Shown here: one piece after another, positions 8,334-17,245 of the stretch
Layout of the letters: each line of letters starts with the position of its first letter
Position numbering within the stretch: position 1 is the stretch's first letter
Origin: Vreelandella profundi
Lineage (GTDB): Bacteria > Pseudomonadota > Gammaproteobacteria > Pseudomonadales > Halomonadaceae
Direction of reading: 5' to 3'
DNA length: 64,000 nucleotides
Assembly: GCF_019722725.1 (NCBI RefSeq)
Contig: NZ_CP077941.1
Coordinates: 2,294,001 to 2,358,000, forward strand
Position numbers and translations under genes: made by a program
The notes under the pieces: generated by a model
The model's input: the letters and a program-made list of their open reading frames with translations, nothing else
The model's database searches: none
What the model was told of the DNA's origin: nothing

Positions 8334-9995
8334 ATGGCGCAATACGTTTTCACCATGAATCGGGTTGGCAAAGTAGTGCCACCCAAAAAGCAAATTCTTA
8401 AGAATATTTCGTTATCGTTTTTCCCAGGTGCCAAAATCGGCGTGCTGGGCCTCAACGGTTCGGGTAAATCCACACTGCTGCGTATTATGGCCGGTGTCGA
8501 TAAAGAGTTTGAGGGTGAAGCTCGTCCGATGCCCGGTATCAATGTTGGCTACTTACCTCAGGAGCCACAGTTAGATGACGAGAAGAACGTCCGTGACACC
8601 GTCGAGGAAGCGCTCGGTGCCATCAAAGAGGCGCAGGAGAAGCTTGATGCGGTTTACTCTGCCTACGCAGAGCCAGACGCAGACTTTGATGCACTCGCAA
8701 GCGAACAGGCGCGTCTTGAAAATATTATAGAAGCAGCCGATGCGCACAACTTAGAACGTAAGCTTGAAGTGGCCGCGGAAGCCCTTCGCCTGCCCCCGTG
8801 GGATGCCAAAGTAGGCAATCTATCGGGCGGTGAACGTCGCCGCGTAGCGCTCTGTCGCCTACTGCTTTCCAGCCCCGATATGCTGTTGCTTGACGAGCCC
8901 ACCAACCACCTTGACGCAGAATCGGTGGCTTGGCTTGAACGCTTCCTGCATGACTATAACGGCACCGTGGTCGCAATTACCCACGACCGCTATTTCCTGG
9001 ATAACGTTGCAGGCTGGATACTTGAACTTGACCGTGGGCAAGGTATCCCGTTCGAGGGTAACTACTCGCAGTGGTTAGAGCAGAAAGATGAGCGCCTGGG
9101 TCAAGAGGCCAAACAAGAGGCCTCGCGCCAGAAAGCCATCAAGCAAGAGCTTGAATGGGTGCGCAGCAACGCCAAAGGCCGTCAGGCTAAAAGCAAAGCA
9201 CGCCTTAACCGCTTCGAAGAAATGCAGTCCGGTGACTTCCAAAAGCGTAATGAAACTAACGAAATTTATATTCCGCCGGGGCCGCGCCTGGGTGATAACG
9301 TTATTGAGTTTCGTAATGTCACCAAGCGCTTTGAGGACAAGCTACTTTATCAAGACCTCTCCTTCACCATTCCACATGGTGCGATTGTAGGTATTGTCGG
9401 TGGCAACGGTGCGGGTAAATCGACCTTATTTAAACTGATAACGGGTAAAGAGCAGCCTGATGCCGGTGACGTAGTGATTGGCGAGACGGTCGATATTGCT
9501 TACGTTGAGCAGCTACGCGACGCGCTGGATGACAAGCAAACCGTGTGGGAAGCCGTTTCTGGTGGTCAGGACATCCTCAACATCAACGGCTATGAAGTGT
9601 CATCACGCGCCTACGTTGGTCGCTTTAACTTTAAAGGCAACGATCAGCAGAAGCGCTTAGCAGAACTGTCTGGCGGTGAGCGTGGTCGCTTGCAGCTTGC
9701 ACAGACGCTTCAGCAAGGAGCAAACGTTCTGCTGCTTGATGAGCCATCTAACGACTTGGATATCGAAACGCTGCGGGCACTGGAAGAAGCACTGCTGGCA
9801 TTCCCAGGCTGTGCCATGGTGATTTCGCACGATCGCTGGTTCCTTGATCGCATCGCTACCCACGTGATGGCATTTGAGGGTGATTCTGAGGTGGTCTTAT
9901 TCGAAGGCAACTATGCAGAATACGAAGCAGACCATAGAAAGCGGGTGGGCAATGACACGCCTAAGCGCATGAAATATAAGCGCATTGATGCCTAA
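8334..9995 (+). CDS. ettA: Energy-dependent translational throttle ABC-F ATPase EttA
   Basis: 553 residues with two ABC ATPase domains in one cytosolic chain and no membrane segment. Domain 1: Walker A GLNGSGKST (39-47), signature LSGGERRR, Walker B LLLDEPTNHLD. Domain 2: GGNGAGKST, LSGGERGRLQLAQ and LLLDEPSNDLD. The charged linker between them is the P-site tRNA interaction motif typical of ABC-F proteins. EttA binds the ribosomal E site and gates entry into elongation according to the ATP/ADP ratio. Length fits E. coli EttA (555). It has no strong ribosome site and is followed by a good terminator, so it is probably its own unit. Confidence 0.97.
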   Translation: MAQYVFTMNRVGKVVPPKKQILKNISLSFFPGAKIGVLGLNGSGKSTLLRIMAGVDKEFEGEARPMPGINVGYLPQEPQLDDEKNVRDTVEEALGAIKEAQEKLDAVYSAYAEPDADFDALASEQARLENIIEAADAHNLERKLEVAAEALRLPPWDAKVGNLSGGERRRVALCRLLLSSPDMLLLDEPTNHLDAESVAWLERFLHDYNGTVVAITHDRYFLDNVAGWILELDRGQGIPFEGNYSQWLEQKDERLGQEAKQEASRQKAIKQELEWVRSNAKGRQAKSKARLNRFEEMQSGDFQKRNETNEIYIPPGPRLGDNVIEFRNVTKRFEDKLLYQDLSFTIPHGAIVGIVGGNGAGKSTLFKLITGKEQPDAGDVVIGETVDIAYVEQLRDALDDKQTVWEAVSGGQDILNINGYEVSSRAYVGRFNFKGNDQQKRLAELSGGERGRLQLAQTLQQGANVLLLDEPSNDLDIETLRALEEALLAFPGCAMVISHDRWFLDRIATHVMAFEGDSEVVLFEGNYAEYEADHRKRVGNDTPKRMKYKRIDA

Positions 9996-10017
9996 CGCAA
10001 GATAAGATGACGGCACT

Positions 10018-10044
10018 AAAAAGGCTCCGCTTGCGGGGCCTTTT
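10018..10044. terminator. Bidirectional rho-independent terminator (ettA/coq7)
   Basis: A-run, GGCTCCGC-tt-GCGGGGCC, T-run. The stem has one T-G pair; flanking A and T runs let it serve ettA (+) and coq7 (-). Confidence 0.9.
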
Positions 10045-10096
10045 GATTTTCAAAGAATGTTCACCGCAAATATCAGCAGCTTCTCGGCCCTGCCTT

Positions 10097-10738
10097 TTAA
10101 AAGTGGTAGACACTCTTGGTCATCGCTTCAGCGCTTAAACGCATTACCCACTTAACTGGCGCAGGAAAGCGCAACCCTCCAGCCTCTAGGGCCATATGCG
10201 CATGATGCGCTTTATCAACGGCCATTTGACCCAGTATAGCGCGTGAACAGTCATCACCTGCGGGTAACGACTGCTGGTGTGCGTCAAGACACTTACCTAC
10301 CTGCTCTTCGGCGGCGGACACAAAACCTAAACTCACGCGATCACTTACCGCCCCCGTGGCCGCGCCTATTCCAAACCCGGTGAAATAAAAAAGCGGATTT
10401 AAGTAACTGGTTCGGCTGTGTAACTGCTCAAGGCGCTCGTCACACCAGGCGAGATGATCGATTTTCTCAAGCGCCGACTGCTCCATTTGCTTGCGAGCAT
10501 GGGGCAACCTCACGGTGATGCTTTGTCCTTGGTACAGCCCTTGCAAACACACCTCGCCGGTGTGATTAATACGCATTAAGCCAGCGGCATGACGGCGCTC
10601 GTGATCGTCCAGCTTTTCTCCGGTGACACCCTTAGCGGGACTGACACGCTGAGGAGATGCCGCATGGGGGACAAGAGTACGCAAAACGGTATCAAACTGA
10701 TTAATCAGTCTATCGGCACGACTCTGCAGACGATCCAT
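10097..10738 (-). CDS. coq7: Demethoxyubiquinone hydroxylase Coq7
   Basis: 213 residues. Carboxylate-bridged di-iron monooxygenase that hydroxylates the demethoxyubiquinone ring, the late step of ubiquinone synthesis, at the inner membrane face. The ferritin-like ligands are visible as NHTGE, EKIDHLAWCDERL, EEQVGKCLDAH and DKAHHAHM. Length matches the proteobacterial Coq7 (about 215), which replaces UbiF in this group. Convergent with ettA, sharing its terminator; the HIT-protein gene lies 47 bases upstream on the same strand. Confidence 0.95.
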   Translation of the reverse strand: MDRLQSRADRLINQFDTVLRTLVPHAASPQRVSPAKGVTGEKLDDHERRHAAGLMRINHTGEVCLQGLYQGQSITVRLPHARKQMEQSALEKIDHLAWCDERLEQLHSRTSYLNPLFYFTGFGIGAATGAVSDRVSLGFVSAAEEQVGKCLDAHQQSLPAGDDCSRAILGQMAVDKAHHAHMALEAGGLRFPAPVKWVMRLSAEAMTKSVYHF

Positions 10739-10785
10739 GGAAACACTCCGTTGTCTTACTCAGCGTACTTGCTAAAGCGAACCTA

Positions 10786-11127
10786 CTAGCCGGGAGGCCA
10801 GGTGAAAATACGCCCGCCCATTAAATGCATGTGAATATGATAGACCGTCTGCCCGCCCATTTCATTGCAGTTCATCACTACACGGTATCCATCTTGATCA
10901 AAACCCTGCTCACGAGCCAGCTTAGCGGCGGTGAGCTGAAGGCGCCCTACGGTGGCAAGATCAGGTTCTTCAATATCATTCAGCGTCGAGATATGCTTTT
11001 TAGGAATAATCAGCTGATGGGTAGGTGCCTGAGGGCCGATGTCGTTAAAAGCCAGCACGTGCTCATCTTCGTAAACAATATCGGCCGGGATTTCACGATT
11101 GATGATTTTACAAAAGAGGCATTCCAT
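10786..11127 (-). CDS. hinT: HIT-family nucleoside phosphoramidase (HinT-like)
   Basis: 113 residues. The C-terminal [10 protein letters not shown] is the histidine-triad active site (HxHxH), and the N-terminal [12 protein letters not shown] is typical of the HinT branch, which hydrolyses adenosine phosphoramidates such as adenylylated lysine. Cytosolic, no signal peptide. It sits between prkB and coq7 on the same strand with a 30-base gap to prkB, probably one transcript, though no shared pathway is evident. Confidence 0.93.
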   Translation of the reverse strand: MECLFCKIINREIPADIVYEDEHVLAFNDIGPQAPTHQLIIPKKHISTLNDIEEPDLATVGRLQLTAAKLAREQGFDQDGYRVVMNCNEMGGQTVYHIHMHLMGGRIFTWPPG

Positions 11128-11157
11128 ACATTACTCCATTATTTTTATCAGCAAGGA

Positions 11158-12030
11158 TTAGCGAAAGCGTCGCTGCGCCAATAAATGGCGTACTAAGGGG
11201 GCAAGAATCAGCTCCATCGCCAATGACATCAGTGCGCCGGGCACTACCAGCGTATGGGGGCGAGTCATAAAGGAGTCTTTAATCATGGCCAGCAGCCAGG
11301 GAAAGTCAACGGTGGAAGGATCTCTAAAGCGGATGACTACGAGCGACTCAGCATCCGTGGGAATATCCTGCACTTCAAAGGGGTTAGAGGTATCAACAGT
11401 AGGCACACGCTGAAAATTGATGTGGGTGCGCGAGAACTGCGGCTGAATGTAGCGCACATAGTCATCCATTCTGCCTAAAATCGTATCGATCACCGCCTCT
11501 TGTGAATAACCGCGCAGCTTGGTGTCACGATCAATCTTTTGGATCCACTCAAGGTTCATGGTGGGCGCAACGCCAACTAAAAGATCAACATGACGCGCAA
11601 TATCAAACTCTTCTGTCACCAGCCCGCCGTGCAAACCTTCATAAAAAAGCAGATCAGTACCACAGGGCAGCGACTGCCACTCGGTGAAGGTGCCTACGCG
11701 GCAGCCGGCTTCAATTTTCTGCTTATCTTCGGCGTGAATATAGTGCCGAAACGTACCGGAGCCATGCTCGCCGTACTCACCGAACAGCCCTTCTAGCCGA
11801 TCCAGCAAATTAGCCTCAACGGCAAAATGCGAAAGCTCGTCTTTACGTTCTGGCTCATCTCGAAAAATACGGTGCAAGTCATCACGCGTATAGCGATGAA
11901 AAGCATCGCCATCGACGATTGCTGCATGCACATCTTCGCGTAAAAACATACGCTCGAAGCTGCGTCTTACGGTCGTTGTCCCGGCCCCAGAGGAGCCGGT
12001 CACGGCAATTACCGGGTACTCTCTTGACAT
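11158..12030 (-). CDS. prkB: Orphan phosphoribulokinase PrkB
   Basis: 290 residues, P-loop kinase with GSSGAGTTT (about 12-20) and the ERKDELSHF and PTMNLEWIQKI segments of bacterial phosphoribulokinases. In autotrophs this enzyme makes ribulose-1,5-bisphosphate for RuBisCO; in heterotrophic gammaproteobacteria, E. coli included, a PrkB copy occurs without RuBisCO and its substrate and role are unsettled. No Calvin-cycle gene is visible in this window. Its start shares one base with the stop of the upstream thioesterase gene (TGATG), so translation is coupled. Confidence 0.88.
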   Translation of the reverse strand: MSREYPVIAVTGSSGAGTTTVRRSFERMFLREDVHAAIVDGDAFHRYTRDDLHRIFRDEPERKDELSHFAVEANLLDRLEGLFGEYGEHGSGTFRHYIHAEDKQKIEAGCRVGTFTEWQSLPCGTDLLFYEGLHGGLVTEEFDIARHVDLLVGVAPTMNLEWIQKIDRDTKLRGYSQEAVIDTILGRMDDYVRYIQPQFSRTHINFQRVPTVDTSNPFEVQDIPTDAESLVVIRFRDPSTVDFPWLLAMIKDSFMTRPHTLVVPGALMSLAMELILAPLVRHLLAQRRFR

Positions 12031-12470
12031 CAGCCACTCCTCGCAAGAGAAAGCGCATGTTTAACGTCAGCGGGCACATCCACAGGGCGACCGGTGCTCT
12101 GGTCAATCAGCAACTGATTGACGCGCGCCGTCGCCACAACCTTCTGCGAGTCACTCTGTAGGATGCGCTGATAAATCGTCAACGCTTTGCCTTGAGGCTC
12201 GGGTACGGCAGTTTCAATGATCAAGGCATCGGGCCAGCGCGCTTCGCTGAGATACTGGATCGCCAGATCAGCCACTAGGCTGGGATACCCACACATGTCC
12301 CATTCGGGCAAACCAAGCGCCGCAAAAGCCTGCACACGGGCCTCGTGAAGCAGCGACACTATGGCGTCATGCCCTAAGTGTCGGCCGTAATTCATATCGG
12401 TTACCCGCACCGTCAAGGGATGGCGATGAATCACCGCTTCAGCGGGAAAGTCCAGCTTGACACGCTCCAT
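12030..12470 (-). CDS. Acyl-CoA thioesterase, 4HBT hotdog family
   Basis: 146 residues from the chosen start. The MNYGRHLGHDAIVSLLHEAR segment is the hotdog-fold active-site region of 4-hydroxybenzoyl-CoA/YbgC-type thioesterases. I chose the ATG at 12470 because GAGG lies eight bases ahead; an in-frame ATG at 12500 would add ten residues without a ribosome site. The TGATG junction couples it to prkB. Natural substrate unknown. Confidence 0.85.
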   Translation of the reverse strand: MERVKLDFPAEAVIHRHPLTVRVTDMNYGRHLGHDAIVSLLHEARVQAFAALGLPEWDMCGYPSLVADLAIQYLSEARWPDALIIETAVPEPQGKALTIYQRILQSDSQKVVATARVNQLLIDQSTGRPVDVPADVKHALSLARSG

Positions 12471-12526
12471 GCCTGAATCCTCAACGGTGTTGGATAGCAA
12501 TTACGCTAAATGGGCGTAACCGTTTT

Positions 12527-13813
12527 TTAGGCCTCGCGCGACATCGCTCTAAAGGCAATATCACGCCGGTATTCAGCGCCGTCCCAGCGAATCGCCTTAA
12601 CGCCTTGATACGCTAACTGCTGTGCCGCCGACACCGTCGTACCCAGCGCAGTGACACACAGCACGCGTCCGCCGTTGGTCGTAATCTCGCCCTGAGCATT
12701 CTGCGCGGTGCCGGCATGAAATACTTTACAGCCATCTTGCTCCGCCGCTGCCAAGCCATGAATCACATCGCCCTTACGGTAGTCGCCAGGATAACCACCT
12801 GCCGCCATCACCACACCGACCGCCGCACGCGGATCCCATTCGCAGTGATGCCCTGCTAATGCACCCTGTGCGCCGGCTAAGCAGAGCTCAGCGAAGTCAG
12901 ACACTAGCCGCATCATAATCGGCTGGGTCTCGGGATCACCAAAACGACAGTTATATTCAATCACTTTGGGATTGCCGGCGACGTCAATCATCAGGCCTGC
13001 GTACAAGAATCCGGTGTAGGCATTTCCCTCTGCGGCCATGCCGCGCACGGTAGGCCAAATGACCTGCTCCATAATACGCGCGTCAATCTCGTCAGTAACA
13101 ACGGGCGCCGGCGAGTAAGCCCCCATGCCGCCGGTATTAGGGCCGGTGTCGCCGTCATAAGCGCGCTTATGGTCCTGGCTAGTCGCCATGGTCACAACGT
13201 TCTCACCGTCCACCATGACAATAAAGCTGGCTTCTTCACCTTCTAAAAACTCTTCCATGACCACGCGTGCGCCAGCATCACCAAACGCATTAGCTTCCAG
13301 CATGTCACGAATGGCGTCGGCTGCTTCTGCTTCGCTCATCGCGACAATAACGCCTTTGCCCGCCGCCAGACCATCCGCTTTGATGACAATGGGCGCGCCC
13401 ATTTTGCCCAGGTAGGCAAGCGCGGGCTCGACCTCAGTAAACGTTTGGTAGTCTGCTGAAGGAATGTGGTGGCGCGCCAAGAAATCTTTAGTGAAGGACT
13501 TCGAGCCCTCAAGCTGAGCCGCGGCTTGATTAGGACCAAAAATCGTCAAGCCGGCTGCTTGAAAACGATCAACGACACCTTCCACCAGCGGCGCTTCCGG
13601 GCCAACCACCGTCAAGCCAATCTGCTCGTCGCGGGCAAAGGCCACCAGGCTATCGATATCCGTTGCCGCAATGGCGACATTGGTGACCTTAGCTTCCGTC
13701 GCCGTACCGGCATTGCCCGGTGCAACGAAGACGTGTTCAACGCGGCTCGACTGAGCCAATTTCCAAGCTAGAGCGTGCTCACGACCACCGCCGCCAATCA
13801 TCAAAACCTTCAT
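12527..13813 (-). CDS. purD: Phosphoribosylamine-glycine ligase PurD
   Basis: 428 residues. ATP-grasp enzyme that joins glycine to phosphoribosylamine in de novo purine synthesis. The N-terminus MKVLMIGGGGREHALAWKLA is the usual PurD opening; FGPNQAAAQLEGSK, LAAGKGVIVA, GPNTGGMGAYSPAP and EYNCRFGDPE follow in family order. The start at 13813 has AAGG six bases ahead and gives the family length; an ATG at 13819 and one at 13873 are in frame but less fitting. Often next to purH elsewhere; here it stands alone between phaR and the thioesterase gene. Confidence 0.95.
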   Translation of the reverse strand: MKVLMIGGGGREHALAWKLAQSSRVEHVFVAPGNAGTATEAKVTNVAIAATDIDSLVAFARDEQIGLTVVGPEAPLVEGVVDRFQAAGLTIFGPNQAAAQLEGSKSFTKDFLARHHIPSADYQTFTEVEPALAYLGKMGAPIVIKADGLAAGKGVIVAMSEAEAADAIRDMLEANAFGDAGARVVMEEFLEGEEASFIVMVDGENVVTMATSQDHKRAYDGDTGPNTGGMGAYSPAPVVTDEIDARIMEQVIWPTVRGMAAEGNAYTGFLYAGLMIDVAGNPKVIEYNCRFGDPETQPIMMRLVSDFAELCLAGAQGALAGHHCEWDPRAAVGVVMAAGGYPGDYRKGDVIHGLAAAEQDGCKVFHAGTAQNAQGEITTNGGRVLCVTALGTTVSAAQQLAYQGVKAIRWDGAEYRRDIAFRAMSREA

Positions 13814-13879
13814 GTTCATCCTTCTCAAACGGGAGAGCGTTATTGGCGGCATTATGCCACAGCGCGGCCCCAAGTGGGG

Positions 13880-14413
13880 TCAGGAGGTTTTGTCCTGTTT
13901 CTTTTTATTGTTTCCGCCGGCGTCGTCACCAGGCTCAACGCTACTTTTTGGCGTTTGATGATCGTCAGCGTTAGCGTCATCGCTTTGCGCAGATTGATTC
14001 AAGGTCTTTTGCCAAAAACGCATATTCTCTTCGCCTAGCTCGCGCATAAAGTCCAGCGGCGTGTTACGCATGGCCTGCTTCCATTGGCTTTGCATGCGCT
14101 TTTGCTGTTCCATCATCAGCTGCGTACCCTGCTCAAGATAACGCGACAGTGGCAATGGCGACGACATGTCATAAACGCGGATCAGCTGCGCCAACAAATC
14201 GTTGGAGAACACCTGAGACTCACCGTCTGCCTGCTCTTGCTCAATGATGATCGATAGCAAAATAGTGCGGGTCAGGTCTTCCCCGCTTTTGGCATCTTCA
14301 ACGCGAAAAGGCGCTTCATCGATGATTAAGCGACGCAGGTCTTCTAACGTTACGTAGCGGCTTTGCTGTGTATCATACAGCCTGCGGTTAGCATACTTGC
14401 GAATCACGCGCAC
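13880..14413 (-). CDS. phaR: Polyhydroxyalkanoate synthesis repressor PhaR
   Basis: 177 residues from a GTG start. The N-terminus VRVIRKYANRRLYDTQQSRY is the PHB/PHA accumulation regulator DNA-binding domain; the C-terminal part is helical and ends in a disordered Asp/Lys-rich tail. PhaR represses phasin genes and leaves DNA by binding PHA granules. The GTG at 14413 has AAGGAG seven bases ahead, and the domain begins right there, so the longer ATG frame from 14500 is rejected. Its leader carries an 18-base tandem duplication. No pha synthesis gene is in the window. Confidence 0.92.
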   Translation of the reverse strand: MRVIRKYANRRLYDTQQSRYVTLEDLRRLIIDEAPFRVEDAKSGEDLTRTILLSIIIEQEQADGESQVFSNDLLAQLIRVYDMSSPLPLSRYLEQGTQLMMEQQKRMQSQWKQAMRNTPLDFMRELGEENMRFWQKTLNQSAQSDDANADDHQTPKSSVEPGDDAGGNNKKKQDKTS

Positions 14414-14424
14414 GGCGCATCTCC

Positions 14425-14460
14425 TTAAAAGCGATAGGGACTTTAAAAGCGATAGGGGCT
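14425..14460. repeat. 18-base tandem duplication in the phaR leader
   Basis: Two adjacent copies of TTAAAAGCGATAGGGACT (14425-14442 and 14443-14460), 17 of 18 bases identical, ending one base before the phaR ribosome site (read on the minus strand). Probably a slippage duplication. Confidence 0.9.
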
Positions 14461-14564
14461 TTTTCCCGTTGCTGGTATTGTGCCTGCACCACGCGCCCAT
14501 GCAAGCGGCTTTGATCGATTAGATAGACGCAACACGCCTATTCTGTGACCAATAGACTCTCATT

Positions 14565-15278
14565 ATGAATTTGATTTTACTCAGCCCCGATGACCTTACC
14601 GACGATAACCGCGCCTGCATCAGCGACCCGAGAAGACTGGGCCATCTGCACAACGTTCATCGCTCCTCGCCTGGAGACCTGCTTACCGTCGGCATCCAAG
14701 GCGGGGCAATGGGCAAAGCGCGGCTAACTGAACTCACCGCTGAACGCGCTTACTTTACGTTAGAGACGATGGATGAGCCGCCGCCAGCGCCACTACCAGT
14801 GCATTTGGCATTAGCACTGCCAAGGCCACGTATGCTAGCACGCACTCTGGAGCACGTGACTGCGCTAGGTGTGAAAGACATCACCCTGCTGCATACCAAG
14901 CGGGTAGAAAAAAGCTACTGGCAGTCTCCCGAGTTACGCGCTGATAAAATTCACCAGCACCTAGTCCTAGGTTTGGAACAAGCTCGCGACACGCAGCTGC
15001 CCAACATTACGCTTAGCAAGGGGTTTAGGCCTTTCTTAGAAGAACAGCTTCCCAACCTACTCAAGCAATACCGAGGACTGCTGGCACACCCGGGCATGCC
15101 AAACGCTTGCCCAAGAGATGTTAAGCACCCAACGCTCTTATTGGTAGGCCCAGAAGGCGGCTTTATTGCTTGGGAAGTAGAGCAACTGCTTGCGGCAGGC
15201 TGCGAGGGAATGCACCTAGGGCCGCGTATTTTGCGAGTAGAAACAGCCGTGACAGCGCTGCTGTCACGGCTGTTCTAG
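14565..15278 (+). CDS. rsmE: 16S rRNA m3U1498 methyltransferase RsmE
   Basis: 237 residues, SPOUT-class methyltransferase that methylates N3 of U1498 in 16S rRNA. N-terminal PUA-like part (RRLGHLHNVHRSSPGD), then the knotted C-terminal domain with LLVGPEGGF and LGPRILRVETAVTALL, which form the S-adenosylmethionine site. Length is close to the usual 243. Divergent from phaR and convergent with the retropepsin-like gene; the last codons form a perfect 15-base-pair hairpin. Confidence 0.94.
   Translation: MNLILLSPDDLTDDNRACISDPRRLGHLHNVHRSSPGDLLTVGIQGGAMGKARLTELTAERAYFTLETMDEPPPAPLPVHLALALPRPRMLARTLEHVTALGVKDITLLHTKRVEKSYWQSPELRADKIHQHLVLGLEQARDTQLPNITLSKGFRPFLEEQLPNLLKQYRGLLAHPGMPNACPRDVKHPTLLLVGPEGGFIAWEVEQLLAAGCEGMHLGPRILRVETAVTALLSRLF
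15242..15274. terminator. Perfect hairpin inside the end of rsmE
   Basis: AACAGCCGTGACAGC-gct-GCTGTCACGGCTGTT, 15 base pairs, encoded by the last rsmE codons and ending one base before the stop. Little U-run follows in either direction (GTTTCT on the minus strand). Probably a shared terminator for rsmE and the convergent gene at 15288. Confidence 0.5.
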
Positions 15279-15287
15279 GCGTTTGCG

Positions 15288-15842
15288 TTAAGACTGATCA
15301 TCTTCCGGGTCGTGAGGCACGACCTGGGAATTCTCATCACATCCTGGCTCTTGCAGAAAGCTGTTACGCACATCTAGCAAGCCAAGGTGGCTGATCGTGC
15401 TGCGGCCAAGCAGCATCGGATATATCATCTCTTCGCGATCGCGCAGACTGAACTGCTCTTCGTAGATGGTATCGCCCATGCACACTTCCATTAGAATAAC
15501 GGGGCGGTCATCACTGCCACCCGCGCCGCGCACGGTTTGTTCGCGATACAGCGGGCGCTCAATCTCATCGCTGAATGTTTCTCCGCTGTCCTGATCTTCA
15601 AGCTTGAGACGAAAACGCACCCACTCTTCATCATCTTGCTCGAACATCTCAATGTCACGAGCGTCAAGCGATGATGTTAATGCACCGCTGTCGAGCTTTG
15701 CCTTAACCGTAATGTCCCAGGGCTGAAGCGTCGCATTTTCTACCCAGCCAAACACTTGGTCGTCATCTGCCATCGCGGTGGAAGTAGATAGCAAGGCACC
15801 AATAACAGCGCTGCCTAATAACGTTTTTCCTAGCACTCGCAT
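15288..15842 (-). CDS. Exported retropepsin-like (PF05618-type) protein
   Basis: 184 residues. A signal peptide of about 25 residues ends at AMA. KLDSGALTSSLDA (about 48-60) matches the aspartyl-protease-like D(T/S)GA motif of the family once labelled ATP-dependent zinc proteases, and LLGRST matches the second family motif. Relatives occur next to RimK-type ligases or as periplasmic proteins; the Ser in place of Thr after Asp is common in retropepsin relatives. Protease activity is not proven for most members. It is followed by the mltB gene 42 bases upstream on the same strand. Confidence 0.8.
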   Translation of the reverse strand: MRVLGKTLLGSAVIGALLSTSTAMADDDQVFGWVENATLQPWDITVKAKLDSGALTSSLDARDIEMFEQDDEEWVRFRLKLEDQDSGETFSDEIERPLYREQTVRGAGGSDDRPVILMEVCMGDTIYEEQFSLRDREEMIYPMLLGRSTISHLGLLDVRNSFLQEPGCDENSQVVPHDPEDDQS

Positions 15843-15884
15843 AGCATCATCCTTGGTAAGTTAAAACTTTCAATAAAACGTTGC

Positions 15885-17153
15885 CTACTCAGCACGGTTT
15901 CGCAATTGCTCTAATAGGGTCTGAGTTGCAAAGCCGTCTGGTATTAACCCTTGATCACGCTGGAAGTTCCGTAATCCTTGACGCGTATTGGGGCCCATGA
16001 CGCCGTCAGCCCCGCCCGCTGAGTAGCCGGTACGGTTTAGCTCGCGCTGGAGTTCTTTCACGTCATCGCGGGTAAGCGTCGTTTCACCTCGCGGCCATTC
16101 ATGCTGGATACCCTCTCGCCCGGCAATAGCATCGCCCAGCGTAGCCACGGCAAGGGCGTAACTGGTGGCATTGTTGTAACGTAAAATAGCGCGGAAATTA
16201 GCCCCCACTAAAAAAGCGGGGCCTTGGGCACCAGCAGGTACCACCACTGACGCGCTGTCGAAACTTGGCAGCTCGCCCTGCTGCGCTCGAACGCCTTGAT
16301 TACGCCACTCGGCACTACTGCGTCGGTCGGTCTGAGTATAATCAAACCCTTCCGGTAGGCGTATTTCCACGCCCCAAGGCTGACCCGTTTTCCAACCAGC
16401 TCGCGCCAGGTAGTTTGCCGTCGACGCCATGACGTCGGGAATACTTCCCCAGATATCACGCCGACCATCACCATCGCCATCGACGGCATACGCCTCAAAG
16501 CTGCTGGGAATAAATTGGGTATGGCCCATCGCCCCGGCCCATGAACCCTTCATTTGATCGGCGGCAATATCACCTTCGTCAATGATACGCAGCGCAGCAA
16601 GTAGTTCACCTCTAGCAAAATCACGGCGGCGGCCATCGAAAGCGAGCGTAGCAAGGGACTCTAACGTTGAGAAATCACCGAAATTGCTGCCGTAGTTACT
16701 CTCGATTCCCCAAATAGCGACAATAATTTCGGCGGGTACGCCAAAGCGCTGCTGCATTTCCAGCGCGGTATCGCGGTGAGCCGCTAACTTTTCTCGCCCG
16801 GTATTAACACGCGTAGATGAAACCGCGGTATCAAGGTATTCCCAAATAGGCCTGACAAATTCGGGTTGATAGCCATCGAGCTCAATGACGCGATCAAGGT
16901 GGCGTATGCCATCGAATGCTTCGCTCAATGTCGCTTCGCTAATGCCTTCACCGGCGGCATAGCGACGAAACTCATCTAGCCATTGCTGAAAATTAGCGTA
17001 GTTAATCTGTGTAGTAGCACGCGCATCGACTTCAGTCATTAGCTGCTGATTTGCGAGTGCTGCGCCTCCAACGAAAGGGGTGCTCAACGCTATCGCCAGC
17101 GAGGCACACAGTAAGGGGCGGTAACGCCGCCCTGCAGGCAAATTAATAGACAT
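15885..17153 (-). CDS. mltB: Lytic murein transglycosylase B with peptidoglycan-binding domain
   Basis: 422 residues. A signal peptide precedes an SLT_2 catalytic domain: IWGIESNYGSNFG carries the catalytic Glu, and MGHTQFIPSSFEAYAVDGDGD is the following family motif. A C-terminal PG_binding_1 domain (DDVKELQRELNRTGY to about 415) anchors it to the wall. It cleaves the glycan strand to 1,6-anhydro-muropeptides in the periplasm. There is no lipobox, so it resembles the soluble MltB/SltB1 type found in pseudomonads. Confidence 0.93.
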   Translation of the reverse strand: MSINLPAGRRYRPLLCASLAIALSTPFVGGAALANQQLMTEVDARATTQINYANFQQWLDEFRRYAAGEGISEATLSEAFDGIRHLDRVIELDGYQPEFVRPIWEYLDTAVSSTRVNTGREKLAAHRDTALEMQQRFGVPAEIIVAIWGIESNYGSNFGDFSTLESLATLAFDGRRRDFARGELLAALRIIDEGDIAADQMKGSWAGAMGHTQFIPSSFEAYAVDGDGDGRRDIWGSIPDVMASTANYLARAGWKTGQPWGVEIRLPEGFDYTQTDRRSSAEWRNQGVRAQQGELPSFDSASVVVPAGAQGPAFLVGANFRAILRYNNATSYALAVATLGDAIAGREGIQHEWPRGETTLTRDDVKELQRELNRTGYSAGGADGVMGPNTRQGLRNFQRDQGLIPDGFATQTLLEQLRNRAE

Positions 17154-17245
17154 CGTTTATATCCTTAGGCAGTCCTTGGCATGTCTAGAATGATGGCCTA
17201 GAAAAGTAGTAGATACTAGACGCTGAGGCTGATTAGGGGGCGCAA

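Noticed and set aside
10825..11184. 119-codon frame opposite the HIT gene
   Set aside because: Shadow of the histidine-triad gene; composition follows its codon third positions.
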